Shown piece after piece: positions 36,997 through 47,292 of a stretch of DNA of 64,000 nt. Positions within the stretch are counted from its first letter, which is position 1, and each line of letters begins with the position of its first letter. The DNA lies in NCBI RefSeq assembly GCF_002954325.1, contig NZ_MQVX01000001.1, forward strand, positions 2,884,977-2,948,976. Direction: 5' to 3'. Source of the DNA: Aureicoccus marinus (lineage in GTDB: Bacteria; Bacteroidota; Bacteroidia; Flavobacteriales; Flavobacteriaceae). Under the pieces are notes generated by a model, which had not been told where the DNA came from, did not search any database, and was given only the letters and a program-made list of their open reading frames with translations. Both the position numbers and the translations under genes were made by a program.

Positions 36997-38672
36997 TGTT
37001 TATTTTTTTTCTCCTTGATAAGAGACTTCAGCTCTTGAATTTGGGCTGCAAAGAAACTACTTTTTTCCGGATATTTCAAACGCAATACCTCGTAGCCTTT
37101 TAGGGCCTTCTTGTACTTCTTTTGCTCCCGATAGAGTTGGGCCAGGGTCTCAGTCATAATTTCTGACCGATTGACTTGTACGGACTCTTCGATATCCACC
37201 GTGATTTCTTCGCTCACCACCGGAATGATCTTCGGATTGCTCTCGAGAAAACGGTCGAGTATTTCGAACTTACGGCCTCTTTCCGAATCGCTTCTTGGAT
37301 GGGGTGCAGGAGGGGTATCGTCTTTCTTGGACTTGGTTTTGTGGAGCCAGTCCGAAAAGGATCTCTTTTCCGCTGGCGGGCCTGCCGGTTCTTTTTCTTC
37401 CTCATCCAGCTCAAAATCAGTCTGGAACATGGGGTTTCGGTTCAGGTCGGAATCTTCATTGGCCAAAGAGAGTGTCGCATCTGCGATCAAATCCATTTCG
37501 GTTTCCTCCTCCGTAATAGGCTCTAAATCTGCCAAAGGTTCACTGTCGCCACTCAGGGTAAAGGAAGGTTGGTCCTCCTCGGTCAGGGCCTGGTCGTACC
37601 AGGGCGAAGCATCTCCGGAATCTTGGGTTGGTTCTGCCTCCGCTTCGGCTTCCGGAGTTTGATCTCCAACGGGTTCTTCTGGGCTTTCAAGCGCGGCAAG
37701 AGGTTCGGGTTTCTCTTTGAGAGCGCTTTCTTCCGTAGGGGTCGAAAGGGAAGTCTCCATGACTTCATCCTCTTCAGAGAGAGGCTCAGTTTCGTCCACT
37801 TCCTCTAGAGATTCAGAAAGGGCCAGCTCTTCCAGCATTTCATCGCTTACCTCTTCGGTGAATTCTTCCAAAAGAGCTTCCTCTTCAATACCCAGGTTTT
37901 CTGGCTCAGCCTCCTCGCTCATCTCGCTTGATGGCTCTTCTCGAGCTTCTTCCAGTTCTTCCTCTTCGGATTCTTCTATTTCGGCTTCCTCTGAAACCAA
38001 AGTATGGTCATCTAAAAGACCAAGACTGCGCATTTCGGCCTCGGTGAGCGGAGTCCACTCTTCTTCGCTTTCTTGGGTTGTTGTTTCTTCTACTTCTTCG
38101 GAGGCTTCTACTTCGTTCAGTTCCTCCTCCACTTCTTCGGAAACCTCTTCGGTGCGAGAATCTTCTTCCGAGGTCGCTTCTAACTCTTCGTCCAGTGTGA
38201 AACTTTCTTCTGTGGTCTCTTCGGCGATTTCTTCTTCTGTATCAGGGGCCGGAGAAGCGTAAGCATCCCAATCCGGTTCTTCGACCAGATCTTCAGAAGT
38301 GGCTACAGTTTTTTCTTCTTCCTCCGCAGGGGCAAACTCCAAATCTGCCGATTCCATGGCAACCAGGCCTTCGGAATCTTCCTTGCGATTTTTACGGTGA
38401 GCCGGATGTCCAGCAGCCAAATGATTGGGGCTAAAATCCTCTGCCGTTATGAATTCAAAAAGAACTTCCCGGTCACTGGTATGGGCCGCGGTACGCTTGA
38501 GGACCCGATCGTAGGCCACCTCATCAAAGGGCTTAAGGGCTTTCAGGTGAAGGGCCCAGGCAGTCTGAAAATACGGGTGCTGACCAAGTAGGGCTTCCAG
38601 CTGATTCAATTGGTCAATGCTGTACTCTTCCGGGGGGCTTTTTAGCAAAGCCAAAAATGCGTCTTTCTCCAT
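36993..38672 (-). CDS. Large acidic protein with low-complexity Glu/Ser-rich middle and helical ends
   Basis: A 559-aa cytoplasmic protein with no signal peptide or membrane helix. The start is ATG 38672 (MEKDAFLALL); a TTG at 38690 is possible but extends six residues into the lptE end. The N-terminal ~90 residues look like a helical protein-interaction domain (LEALLGQHPYFQTAWALHLK). Residues about 115-420 are dominated by Glu, Ser and Thr. The C-terminus is helical and TPR-like (TETLAQLYREQKKYKKALKG). Located between lptE and secG with overlaps at both ends, so it is a fixed member of this operon. I do not recognise a named family; function unknown. Confidence 0.7.
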   Translation of the reverse strand: MEKDAFLALLKSPPEEYSIDQLNQLEALLGQHPYFQTAWALHLKALKPFDEVAYDRVLKRTAAHTSDREVLFEFITAEDFSPNHLAAGHPAHRKNRKEDSEGLVAMESADLEFAPAEEEEKTVATSEDLVEEPDWDAYASPAPDTEEEIAEETTEESFTLDEELEATSEEDSRTEEVSEEVEEELNEVEASEEVEETTTQESEEEWTPLTEAEMRSLGLLDDHTLVSEEAEIEESEEEELEEAREEPSSEMSEEAEPENLGIEEEALLEEFTEEVSDEMLEELALSESLEEVDETEPLSEEDEVMETSLSTPTEESALKEKPEPLAALESPEEPVGDQTPEAEAEAEPTQDSGDASPWYDQALTEEDQPSFTLSGDSEPLADLEPITEEETEMDLIADATLSLANEDSDLNRNPMFQTDFELDEEEKEPAGPPAEKRSFSDWLHKTKSKKDDTPPAPHPRSDSERGRKFEILDRFLESNPKIIPVVSEEITVDIEESVQVNRSEIMTETLAQLYREQKKYKKALKGYEVLRLKYPEKSSFFAAQIQELKSLIKEKKNKQ

Positions 38673-38683
38673 AATCAGCGGGT

Positions 38684-39219
38684 TTACCAATCGGCCAGAG
38701 AGGCCTGAAAAATATCGTTGGTCAAGCGTTCAAAAATCTCGGTATGGGCTTCTGATTTGACGCTTTCTAGCAAATCATTAGCCGAAAAATCGTAGAAGAA
38801 AGAGAAGCGTCTTTCAAAGTCGCTGTCTTCCTTTTTGTTGTTGTAAAAGCGAACCATGACCGTCATACTCAAGCGGTTTTGGGCCGCGCTCTGATTGGCG
38901 GTTGCGTCATCGGTGCCACGCGGTATTCGGTGATTTCGCCTTCGTACACCAGATCGGCATTGGAGTTGGTCAAATCCAGACTTGTCTGGTCGCGGATACG
39001 GTCTTGCAAGGCTAGGGTGAAGTCCCGGTCAAGCCCGGGTTCAATGGTTGAACCGGGGCTCTGGTCGGCAAAATTCTGGAAGAAATTCACCTGAAAAGTC
39101 TTGGCGTCGCCCACACTGGCTCCGGACAAGCTGTACCCCACGGATTTTAATCCACAGGAACTCGCGAGCACGAAAATCACAAGCAGGCTGAGGTAGGAGG
39201 AATATCTCGAAGGCATCAC
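38684..39219 (-). CDS. lptE: LPS-assembly lipoprotein LptE (frameshifted in this sequence)
   Basis: A 178-aa LptE homologue after one base is restored. The first frame begins with a lipoprotein signal (lipobox ASSC), then GLKSVGYSLSGASVGDAKTF and NFFQNFADQSPGSTIEP and IRDQTSLDLTNSNADLVYEG. It then shifts near 38912-38913. Adding one C to the minus-strand CC gives YRVAPDDATANQSAAQNRL, continuing SMTVMVRFYNNKKE and FDFSANDLLE to the end. LptE plugs LptD and delivers LPS to the outer leaflet. It overlaps the sigma-54 activator gene by four bases. Confidence 0.88.
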
Positions 39220-40499
39220 AAATCGTATTGTTTAATTTTTCGGTAGAGTGTTCTTTCGGAGATCCCCAATTCTTCGGCAGCTGCTTTGCGTTTTCCGCGA
39301 TTGCGCTCCAAAGATTTCTTGATGAGCTCGACCTCCTTCTCCTGTAAAGATAGGGTTTCTTCTTCTTCGATTTCTTCGGCGTAGTGGAAGCGATCTTTGG
39401 GCTGCTCTCTCTCTATGTAAGCTGGTGTTGTTTCTGTGGCTGGTGGCTGAGGCAGGTGCAGGATCTCGGCCTCATTCGATTCCTGGTAAACCTCGGTCTG
39501 GGGATGCTCGCCATAGATCTTTTGAATCAGGCCTTCGTTCTCGGCTTTGACCTGATCGGTATTGCCACTTTGCATCAGTTCCAGGGTCAATTTTTTCAGG
39601 TCGTTCAGATCGGCCTTCATCTCGAATAAGAACTTGAAGAGGATCTCGCGCTCGTTCGAAAAATCCCCACTGTTGCTTCCTTTGGGCTCCACTAGGGCGG
39701 GCAGGCGGGTGCTGTCGGCAGGACTGAGATAGCCCGAAAGCGTGGCCGCGTCCACCTCTCTTTTTTCTTCCAAAACAGAAACCTGTTCGGCGACATTTCT
39801 CAGCTGACGGATATTCCCGGGCCAGCGGTATTTTTCGAGTACGCTGACGGCTCCAGCATCCAGACGAATGGTGGGCATCTTGTACTTTTTGCCGAAATCC
39901 GAGGCGAATTTACGGAAGAGCAAATGAATGTCTTCGGAGCGATCGCGCAAGGGTGGAATTGTAATCTCCACAGTGCTCAGGCGGTAGTAGAGGTCTTCTC
40001 TGAACTTCCCGTTCTTGATTCCCTCATACATATTCAGGTTAGTGGCCGCCACTATACGGACATTTGTTTTTTGTACCTGGGAAGAACCGACTTTAAGGAA
40101 TTCTCCATTCTCCAACACGCGGAGCAAACGCACTTGAGTCGTCAGGGGCAGTTCGCCTACTTCATCCAAGAAGATGGTTCCTCCATCAGCCACTTCAAAG
40201 TAACCCCGTCGGGTTTGGGTGGCCCCGGTAAAGGCCCCTTTTTCGTGACCGAAAAGTTCACTGTCGATGGTCCCTTCCGGAATAGCTCCACAGTTGACAG
40301 CGATGTACTTGGCGTGTTTACGGTGCGAAAGGGAGTGGATAATTTTGGGAATGGATTCCTTACCGACCCCGCTTTCTCCAGTGACCAGAACAGAAATATC
40401 GGTTGGAGCGACCTGAATGGCCTTCTCCAATGCCCGGTTGAGCTTCACATCGTTACCGATGAGCTCAAACCGCTGTTTTATGCCCTGTACACTTTCCAT
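39216..40499 (-). CDS. Sigma-54 interaction AAA+ transcriptional activator (Fis-type HTH)
   Basis: A 427-aa bacterial enhancer-binding protein. There is no receiver or GAF domain ahead of the AAA+ core, which begins near residue 12. Walker A GESGVGKE is at 41-48, the sigma-54-contacting GAFTGA loop is at 88-93 and Walker B GTIFLDE is at 107-113. The R-finger region FREDLYYRLSTVEI follows. A ~120-residue low-complexity linker leads to a Fis-type HTH at about 395-427 (KRKAAAEELGISERTLYRKI). It should activate RpoN promoters, but with no sensor domain its activity is probably set by expression level or a partner. It sits 9 bases downstream of miaB. Confidence 0.92.
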   Translation of the reverse strand: MESVQGIKQRFELIGNDVKLNRALEKAIQVAPTDISVLVTGESGVGKESIPKIIHSLSHRKHAKYIAVNCGAIPEGTIDSELFGHEKGAFTGATQTRRGYFEVADGGTIFLDEVGELPLTTQVRLLRVLENGEFLKVGSSQVQKTNVRIVAATNLNMYEGIKNGKFREDLYYRLSTVEITIPPLRDRSEDIHLLFRKFASDFGKKYKMPTIRLDAGAVSVLEKYRWPGNIRQLRNVAEQVSVLEEKREVDAATLSGYLSPADSTRLPALVEPKGSNSGDFSNEREILFKFLFEMKADLNDLKKLTLELMQSGNTDQVKAENEGLIQKIYGEHPQTEVYQESNEAEILHLPQPPATETTPAYIEREQPKDRFHYAEEIEEEETLSLQEKEVELIKKSLERNRGKRKAAAEELGISERTLYRKIKQYDL

Positions 40500-40508
40500 A
40501 GTCGTTTC

Positions 40509-41978
40509 TTAATCGTTCATATCGCTGCGGCCTTCAGCAGTTCCTATTAAAGTAGCCGAGGTGCAGTCTTCAATTTTAACCCACACAAATTCACCGACCT
40601 TGTAATCTTCTTTGGGGAAGACCACCACCGTATTTTGGGAGTTGCGACCCATCCAGTGATCCTCGGATTTTCGAGAGGTTCCTTCGATCAGAACTTCTTC
40701 GGTTTTACCGACGTGCTGCTGGGTACGGAGGAGCCCGTGAGCTCTTTGTATATCAATGATTTCGGTCAGGCGTCTCTTCTTGACTTCTTCCGGAATGTCG
40801 TCTTCCAATTTCCGAGCCGCCAGCGTTCCAGGTCTTTCGGAATAGGCGAACATAAAGCCGAAGTCGTACTTGACGTACTCCATTAAAGAAAGGGTGTCCT
40901 GGTGGTCTTCCTCGGTTTCGCCAGGGAAGCCGGCAATCATGTCTTGACTAATACCGCAATCCGGAATCAGTTCGCGAATATTGTCAATGAGTTCAAAGTA
41001 TTCTTCCCGGGTATGCAGGCGGTTCATCGCCTTTAAAATCCGGTTGCTTCCACTCTGTATAGGCAGGTGGATGTAGTTGCAAATATTGTTGTGCTTGGCC
41101 ATACTTCGAATCACATCCAAGGTCATGTCTTGGGGATTCGAAGTCGAAAAGCGAAAGCGCATTTTGGGTTGAGCGGTGGCCACCATATCCAGCAGTTGGG
41201 CGAAATCCACGGCAGTCGCTTTCTGCATATCGCTCGCCTTGTCAAAGTCCTTTTTCAGACCGCCACCGTACCACAGGTAACTGTCGACATTTTGCCCGAG
41301 CAGGGTTACTTCTTTAAAGCCCTGATCAGCCAGCTGGGCAATCTCTTCCAGTATGGATTGAGGGTCTCGGCTGCGTTCCCGGCCCCGCGTAAAGGGCACT
41401 ACACAGAAGGTGCACATATTGTCGCAGCCTCGGGTGATCGAAACAAAGGCCGTTACGCCATTGGAATTTAACCGCACAGGTGCGACGTCTCCATAGGTTT
41501 CTTCTTTAGAAAGAATGACGTTGACCGCCTCACGTCCCGCATCCACCTCTTCAATGAGATTGGGTAAGTCTTTATAGGCATCCGGACCAACGACCAGATC
41601 CACAATCTGTTCTTCTTCGAGGAATTTCGCTTTGAGGCGTTCGGCCATACAGCCCAAGACTCCCACCTTCATTCCGGGGTTTTGCTTTTTAACCGCCTGG
41701 AATTTCTCGAGGCGCTTGCGAACAGTCAGTTCGGCCTTTTCTCGGATGGAACAGGTGTTGACCAAAACCAAATCGGCCGATTCCAGCTGATCGGTGGTGC
41801 GAAATCCTTCCTTGGCTAGAATGGAAGCGACGATCTCACTGTCCGAAAAATTCATCTGGCAGCCGTAGCTTTCTATGTAGAGTTGCCGGGTACCGCCTTC
41901 GCCTGTAGAAGGGGCCAGGGCCTCCCCCTGACGGGAATCGTCCAACTGTTTGTGTTCTGTTAAGCGTGCTTTACTCAT
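40509..41978 (-). CDS. miaB: tRNA-2-methylthio-N6-dimethylallyladenosine synthase
   Basis: A 489-aa radical SAM methylthiotransferase acting on i6A37 of tRNAs that read UNN codons. The N-terminal UPF0004 domain has [22 protein letters not shown] and [10 protein letters not shown], providing the second cluster's cysteines. The radical SAM CxxxCxxC is [34 protein letters not shown] and [15 protein letters not shown] follow, and a C-terminal TRAM domain ([12 protein letters not shown]). First gene of the operon leading through the sigma-54 activator to secG. Confidence 0.96.
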   Translation of the reverse strand: MSKARLTEHKQLDDSRQGEALAPSTGEGGTRQLYIESYGCQMNFSDSEIVASILAKEGFRTTDQLESADLVLVNTCSIREKAELTVRKRLEKFQAVKKQNPGMKVGVLGCMAERLKAKFLEEEQIVDLVVGPDAYKDLPNLIEEVDAGREAVNVILSKEETYGDVAPVRLNSNGVTAFVSITRGCDNMCTFCVVPFTRGRERSRDPQSILEEIAQLADQGFKEVTLLGQNVDSYLWYGGGLKKDFDKASDMQKATAVDFAQLLDMVATAQPKMRFRFSTSNPQDMTLDVIRSMAKHNNICNYIHLPIQSGSNRILKAMNRLHTREEYFELIDNIRELIPDCGISQDMIAGFPGETEEDHQDTLSLMEYVKYDFGFMFAYSERPGTLAARKLEDDIPEEVKKRRLTEIIDIQRAHGLLRTQQHVGKTEEVLIEGTSRKSEDHWMGRNSQNTVVVFPKEDYKVGEFVWVKIEDCTSATLIGTAEGRSDMND

Positions 41979-41997
41979 CGTTGCATTGCTAGGAGGG

Positions 41998-42005
41998 CAA
42001 AGATA
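41998..42005 (-). promoter_or_regulatory. -7 box of the miaB operon
   Basis: TATCTTTG on the minus strand, 19 bases before the miaB ATG; matches TAnnTTTG. Confidence 0.5.
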
Positions 42006-42120
42006 ATGCGAATTCCAGATTTCATGTCATTTTGGCAGAATCTTTCCGAGGGATTCCACGCAACTTTGTTTAAGCTTTTTCGTCTAGTCGATGTATTTAA
42101 ACCAAAAAAAATGAACAGCT

Positions 42121-43356
42121 ATGAAAATTTTTAAACCCTTGATGGCGGTCCTGGTGATTGCACTGCTTTCTTCCTGCGAGAAGAAAACCGAGTTTGCGGA
42201 ATACTTGGTTGCCCGTCCTTTGATTATGACCAAGGCCGACTTTATTACTAGTGTCGACATCTTGCCGCCTCAACCCATCGAAGAGTCCGGGAAGATCTAC
42301 ACCTATCAAGACATGATCTTTATCAATGATAAATACGAAGGGATTCATGTGATTGACAACAGTAATCCGGCTTCCCCTCAAAAAATCGCCTACATCTCTT
42401 TGGCCGGTACGGTGGATATCTCGATCAAAGACGATGTTTTGTACGCTGACAGTATCCGGGACCTGGTATTATTTGATATTTCGGATATCAGCAACATCCA
42501 GGAGATCTCGCGAATGGAAAATGTCTTGCAGGACAATGTCATCTGGCCCTTTGATGCCGATATCATCGAATGGGTAGAATACGATTACGAAAATGAACTC
42601 ATCGTGGGTTGGGAAACCACCACCGAAATTCGCAGAGTCGAGCAGACCAGAAACTTTGGAGGCCTGGATGATATAGCCATTGCGGAAAATGCCGATTCCG
42701 GTGGTACAGGGCAAGGAGGATCTCTTGCTCGATTTAAGATTGTTGGGGATCACCTGTATGCGGTTGATCAAACCAGCATCAACCTCTTCGATATTTCGGA
42801 TGTGAGCAATCCTGTTGAAGGCCAGGATGTCTTTGTGAGTTTTGATATCGAAACCATCTTTAACCGTGGCGACCACCTTTTCTTGGGAGGACAACGCGGG
42901 ATGTACATTTATGATATTACGGATCCGGCCTTTCCAGCCTATGTTTCCGAATTCCAGCACGGAACCGCTTGCGATCCAGTCGTCGTGGATGGCGACTATG
43001 CCTATGTGACGCTACGAGGTGGGAATACCTGTGGAGCAGTCGAAAGCGGACTCTATATTGTCGATATCAGTACCATCGAGAATCCTACCCTGGCCGTGCA
43101 GTATCCCATGGATGAACCCCATGGCTTGGGGATCAAAGACGAAAAGTTGTTTATCTGTGATGGAGCATCCGGATTGAAAGTCTTTGATAAAACAGACATC
43201 ATGGGTTTAACAACCCTGGACGTTTTTAGCGACATTGTCACCTTTGATGTTATCCCGCAGGAGGATCGTCTCTTGCTTGTTGGAGATGACGTGCTAACCC
43301 AATTTACCTATACCGAATCGGGCTTGAATTTGTTGAGTAGTTTTGCACTCGATTAA
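42121..43356 (+). CDS. LVIVD-repeat beta-propeller lipoprotein
   Basis: A 411-aa lipoprotein (MKIFKPLMAVLVIALLSSC; lipobox LSSC). It is built of repeated LVIVD-like units: YEGIHVIDNSNPASPQKIAY, LVLFDISDISNIQEI, INLFDISDVSNPVEG, MYIYDITDPAFPAYV and LYIVDISTIENPTL. Such propellers are displayed on Bacteroidota surfaces or in the periplasm; ligands unknown. It is monocistronic, divergent from miaB and closed by a strong terminator. No clear -7 box is visible in the 142-base upstream gap. Confidence 0.82.
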   Translation: MKIFKPLMAVLVIALLSSCEKKTEFAEYLVARPLIMTKADFITSVDILPPQPIEESGKIYTYQDMIFINDKYEGIHVIDNSNPASPQKIAYISLAGTVDISIKDDVLYADSIRDLVLFDISDISNIQEISRMENVLQDNVIWPFDADIIEWVEYDYENELIVGWETTTEIRRVEQTRNFGGLDDIAIAENADSGGTGQGGSLARFKIVGDHLYAVDQTSINLFDISDVSNPVEGQDVFVSFDIETIFNRGDHLFLGGQRGMYIYDITDPAFPAYVSEFQHGTACDPVVVDGDYAYVTLRGGNTCGAVESGLYIVDISTIENPTLAVQYPMDEPHGLGIKDEKLFICDGASGLKVFDKTDIMGLTTLDVFSDIVTFDVIPQEDRLLLVGDDVLTQFTYTESGLNLLSSFALD

Positions 43357-43393
43357 GAAGAGAAAGCAGCGTTTCGACAATATAAAAGAAAGG

Positions 43394-43422
43394 TATCCCG
43401 TTGTTGAACGGGATATTTTTTT
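43394..43422 (+). terminator. Terminator after the LVIVD lipoprotein
   Basis: TATCCCGTT (43394-43402) pairs with AACGGGATA (43407-43415), loop GTTG, followed by seven T residues. Confidence 0.92.
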
Positions 43423-43481
43423 GTTTCTCTAAGTGGGTGAGTCCTCGGACTCACGGCACAAATCGTATGAAAAAATTGCTC

Positions 43482-43489
43482 TACTTTTG
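43482..43489 (+). promoter_or_regulatory. -7 box upstream of topA
   Basis: TACTTTTG, 20 bases before the topA ATG at 43510; matches TAnnTTTG. Confidence 0.5.
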
Positions 43490-43509
43490 TCGAGCGAAAA
43501 CCTCTGTGC

Positions 43510-46013
43510 ATGGCAAAGAATCTTGTAATTGTTGAGTCACCGGCTAAGGCCAAAACCATCGAACGCTTCCTCGGAAAGGACTTCCGGTAGAGTCCAGTTT
43601 TGGTCATATTGCGGATCTGCCCTCCAAGGAATTGGGGGTAGACGTCGACAATGATTTCAAGCCCAAATACATCGTCGATAAAGACAAGCAATCCCTGGTG
43701 AAGAAGTTGCGGGATCTGGCGGCCAAGGCCGAATTGATCTGGCTCGCAAGTGATGAGGACCGGGAGGGAGAAGCGATTTCTTGGCACTTGGCGGAAGAGC
43801 TCAAGCTCGACAAATCCAAGACCAAGCGCATCGTCTTTAACTCGATTACCAAGCGCGCCATTGAGCAGGCGATTGCCAATCCACGCGAGATCAATTACAA
43901 TTTGGTCAATGCCCAGCAGGCCCGACGCGTATTGGACCGACTCGTGGGTTACCAATTGTCTCCTGTCCTTTGGAAAAAAATTAAACCGGGTCTTTCGGCT
44001 GGGCGTGTACAGTCGGTGGCTGTCCGTTTGATTGTCGAAAGAGAACGCGAGATTGAAGGCTTTGAGCCCGAAGCATCCTACCGTGTCAAGGCCCAGTTCG
44101 TCAGCGATAAAGGCGCTCCCTTTGAAGCCAAGCTGCCCAAAGCTTTTGCCACAGAAGCAGAAGCGCGGGAATTCCTGGAAAAGAATAAGCTGGCCCAATT
44201 TGAGGTGGCCAAGCTCGATAAAAAACCGGCCAAGAAATCTCCGGCCGCACCCTTTACCACCTCGACCTTACAGCAAGAGGCGGCCCGTAAACTGTATTTC
44301 TCGGTTTCAAGAACCATGCAGGTTGCCCAACGTCTTTACGAAGCCGGTTTGATTACCTATATGCGTACCGATAGTGTGAATCTTTCTCCTGAGGCCCTGC
44401 AAGCAGCGCAACAGGCCATCGAAAGCCAATATGGAGCAAACTACAGTCAGCCGCGTAACTATAAAGGTAAAAGCAAGGGGGCTCAAGAGGCGCACGAAGC
44501 CATTCGTCCGACCGACATGAGCAGGACAACCCCATCCTTGGAACGGGATCAGGCTCGTCTTTACGATCTGATCTACAAAAGAACCTTGGCCTCTCAGATG
44601 AGTGATGCCCAACTGGAACGCACCAATGTGCGTATCTCCGGAAGCACCTTTGAAGAGCAGTACAGTGCCAACGGAGAAGTTATCAAATTCGATGGGTTCT
44701 TGAAAGTGTACTTGGAGGGCCAAGACGAAGGAGAAGGAGCCGAAGAGCAGGAAGGCATGTTGCCCGCCCTGGCGGTCGGTGAATCCCTGACCCAGAAATA
44801 CGCTTCAGCAACCGAGCGATTTACACGCCCGGCTTACCGCTATACAGAAGCTTCCTTGGTAAAAAAGTTGGAAGAGTTGGGTATTGGACGTCCGTCTACT
44901 TATGCACCGACGATTTCGACCATTCAATCCCGCGGCTACGTCGTCAAGGGCACCATTGAAGGAAAAGAAAGAAAATACACCCAGCTTGTGCTGGAAGGAG
45001 GACAGCTCAAATCCGAAGAATTAACCGAGATGGTTGGATCGGACAAGGGTAAATTGGTTCCTACCGATATAGGAATGGTGGTGAACGACTTCTTGGTCAA
45101 TCACTTCAGTTCCATTTTGGATTACCACTTTACGGCCAGAGTAGAGGAGGAGTTCGATGACATTGCCACCGGTGAAGAGGATTGGCAAAAGGTCATGCGC
45201 GAATTCTACAAGGACTTTAGTCCTGTAGTAAAAGACGTAGAAGAAAATGCGGAACGCGCCAGTGGAGAACGTCTGTTAGGGACGGATCCCAAATCGGGTC
45301 GCCAGGTCTCTGCTCGTTTGGGTCGATTTGGACCCATGGTGCAGATTGGTACGGTAGACGAGGAAGAGAAGCCCCAATTCGCCAGTTTGTTGCCGGAACA
45401 ATCCATCAGCAGCATCACCTTTGAAGAGGCGATGGCCCTATTCGAACTTCCACGTAAACTGGGCGTCTTTGAAGGCGAAGAGGTGGAGGCCAATGTAGGC
45501 CGTTACGGACCCTATGTACGTTGGGGTAAAAAATTCATTTCGCTGGACAAAGGCGAAAGCGCTTTTGATGTCGACTTTGGCAGAGCCCAGGAATTGATCG
45601 AAGCCAAGAAAAAAGCCGATGCGCCAATTGCTCACTACGATGGGCATGAGGTGACCAAAGGTGTCGGTCGTTTTGGTCCGTTCATCAAATGGAACGGTCT
45701 CTTTGTCAACGTCAACAAGAAATACGACTTCGACAACCTTAGTCAGGCCGATATTGAGGAGCTGATTGAGGCCAAAAAGAAAAAAGAGGCTGAAAAGCTA
45801 GTTCAGGAATGGTCCGAAGAAGGAATCCGAATCGAAAAAGCCCGCTGGGGTCGCCACAATATTATTAAAGGGAAAACTAAAATCGAGTTGTCGAAGGATG
45901 TCGACGCAGCTTCCCTATCTTTGGATGAAGTTAAAGCCCTTATCGAAGAGAAAGCACCCAAGAAAAAGAAGTCTTCGGCCAAGGGAAAAACCAAAACCAA
46001 GGCTAAAAAATAG
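43510..46013 (+). CDS. topA: DNA topoisomerase I (frameshifted in this sequence)
   Basis: An 834-aa type IA topoisomerase after one base is restored. The ATG at 43510 reads MAKNLVIVESPAKAKTIERF, the Toprim start, then meets a TAG after 27 codons. Adding one G to the GG at 43586-43587 continues FRVESSFGHIADLPSKELG. Toprim acidic residues are in SDEDREGEAISWHL. The catalytic tyrosine is in GLITYMRTDS (about Y284). The C-terminus has three toprim-associated repeats (RYGPYVRWGKKFISL, RFGPFIKWNG) and a Lys-rich tail, and I see no zinc-finger cysteines. It relaxes negative supercoils. It is followed after one base by the degenerate arginase-fold gene. Confidence 0.95.
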
Positions 46014-46014
46014 T

Positions 46015-47172
46015 ATGGCGTACGATTTTCTGGTACCGGTTAGTGAAAAGGTACTGGCATTTACAGAACTCCTTCCCCCCCAATCTCTTGGGAAAAACAT
46101 TTTCAAACACACCGAGCAAAAAGGCATGCCGGTTTTTGCCAACGCCACCGTGGCTATTCTCGGGGTATTGGAACACCGCACCCCTTACGATCGCAGAACC
46201 GAGAAACTTGATTTGGATACCCAGCGTCTGCAGTTGTACCGACTGATGATGGGGAACTGGAACACCACCATCATCGATATCGGGGATGTGCATGAGGGAG
46301 AACGCATTGAAGACACCTACTTCGTCGTTCGCGAAATCGTGGCCGGCCTCTTGGAAGAGCGCATCATTCCTCTGGTGCTCGGAGCAACACAAGACATCAC
46401 CTTCCCGACCTATCGGGGATTCGATAATATTCGGGATCTGATCAGCATCGTTCAAATCGACAGTCGTTTTGATTTTGGCGAAGAAGATGAACTGATTGGA
46501 ACCCAGTCCTATATGAGTAAGATCATTACGGACAAACCCAACAACCTGTACCATTTGACCAATATCGGTTACCAGAGCTACTTCAATGCTCAGGAAGAAA
46601 TCGATTTGATGGAGCGTCTCTTTTTTGAGACCTACCGACTGGGAGATATCGCAAAGGATATCCGATTGGCCGAACCCTTGCTGCGCAATGCAGACTTGAT
46701 CAGTCTGGACATGCATGCTGTGCGGGCACAGGAGGTTGGGAAAGATCAAGACTTCTCACCTAATGGCTTTACCGGTCGCGAGATTTGTGCGCTAGCGCGC
46801 TACGCTGGAATCAGTGACAAGGTATTCCTCTTTGGTATCTATGAAATGGAGAACACCTCCCTTTGTCAGCAATTGGTGGCGCAGATGATCTGGTACTTCT
46901 TAGAAGGGCTGAGTCTGCGTATCGAAGAAGAGCCGACCGAGGAAAATGAGGACTTTGTCAAGTTCACGGTGCCTACTGAAACCGAGGATTTGATTTTCTA
47001 CAAGAGTCACCTGACCAGTCGCTGGTGGTTGGAGGCTCCTGCTTTGGTCCCCATGGATACTAAAAAACCTTCTGTCACGTTATTACCCTGCACCGAAGAA
47101 GACTACTTGGCCGCATGTAACCAAGATATTCCGGAGCGGTGGTACAAGGCCTATAAAAAGGGCTTTAACTAA
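46015..47172 (+). CDS. Formimidoylglutamase/arginase-fold protein with degenerate metal site
   Basis: A 385-aa ureohydrolase-fold protein starting at ATG 46015, one base after the topA stop. The three signature regions are all altered. The first reads LGATQD (122-127) where enzymes have GGxHs. The second reads DSRFD (149-153) instead of DAHxD. The third reads SLDMHAV (230-236) instead of SxDxDxxD. Without the His and most Asp ligands a binuclear Mn2+ site cannot form in the usual way. Databases often label this flavobacterial protein formimidoylglutamase, but hydrolase activity is doubtful. It is found next to gldK in related genomes, so a structural or regulatory role is possible. Confidence 0.8.
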   Translation: MAYDFLVPVSEKVLAFTELLPPQSLGKNIFKHTEQKGMPVFANATVAILGVLEHRTPYDRRTEKLDLDTQRLQLYRLMMGNWNTTIIDIGDVHEGERIEDTYFVVREIVAGLLEERIIPLVLGATQDITFPTYRGFDNIRDLISIVQIDSRFDFGEEDELIGTQSYMSKIITDKPNNLYHLTNIGYQSYFNAQEEIDLMERLFFETYRLGDIAKDIRLAEPLLRNADLISLDMHAVRAQEVGKDQDFSPNGFTGREICALARYAGISDKVFLFGIYEMENTSLCQQLVAQMIWYFLEGLSLRIEEEPTEENEDFVKFTVPTETEDLIFYKSHLTSRWWLEAPALVPMDTKKPSVTLLPCTEEDYLAACNQDIPERWYKAYKKGFN

Positions 47173-47240
47173 ACAAATAAAAATTTCATGGATTCGCCCT
47201 TGTGGCGCACAATAATTTACTCGAAAGCAAGTTTAGAGTA

Positions 47241-47248
47241 TATGTTTG
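47241..47248 (+). promoter_or_regulatory. -7 box upstream of gldK
   Basis: TATGTTTG in the 120-base gap before gldK, 44 bases upstream of its ATG; matches TAnnTTTG. Suggests that gldKLMN has its own promoter, separate from topA. Confidence 0.45.
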
Positions 47249-47292
47249 TGTGCACTATGTGTAAATCCTAAATGAAAAATTTAACCTAAAGT

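Noticed and set aside
37717-38262. Plus-strand Ser-rich 181-aa open frame
   Set aside because: It is the antisense shadow of the Glu-rich stretch of the acidic protein (GAA/GAG read as TTC/CTC and shifted to Ser codons).
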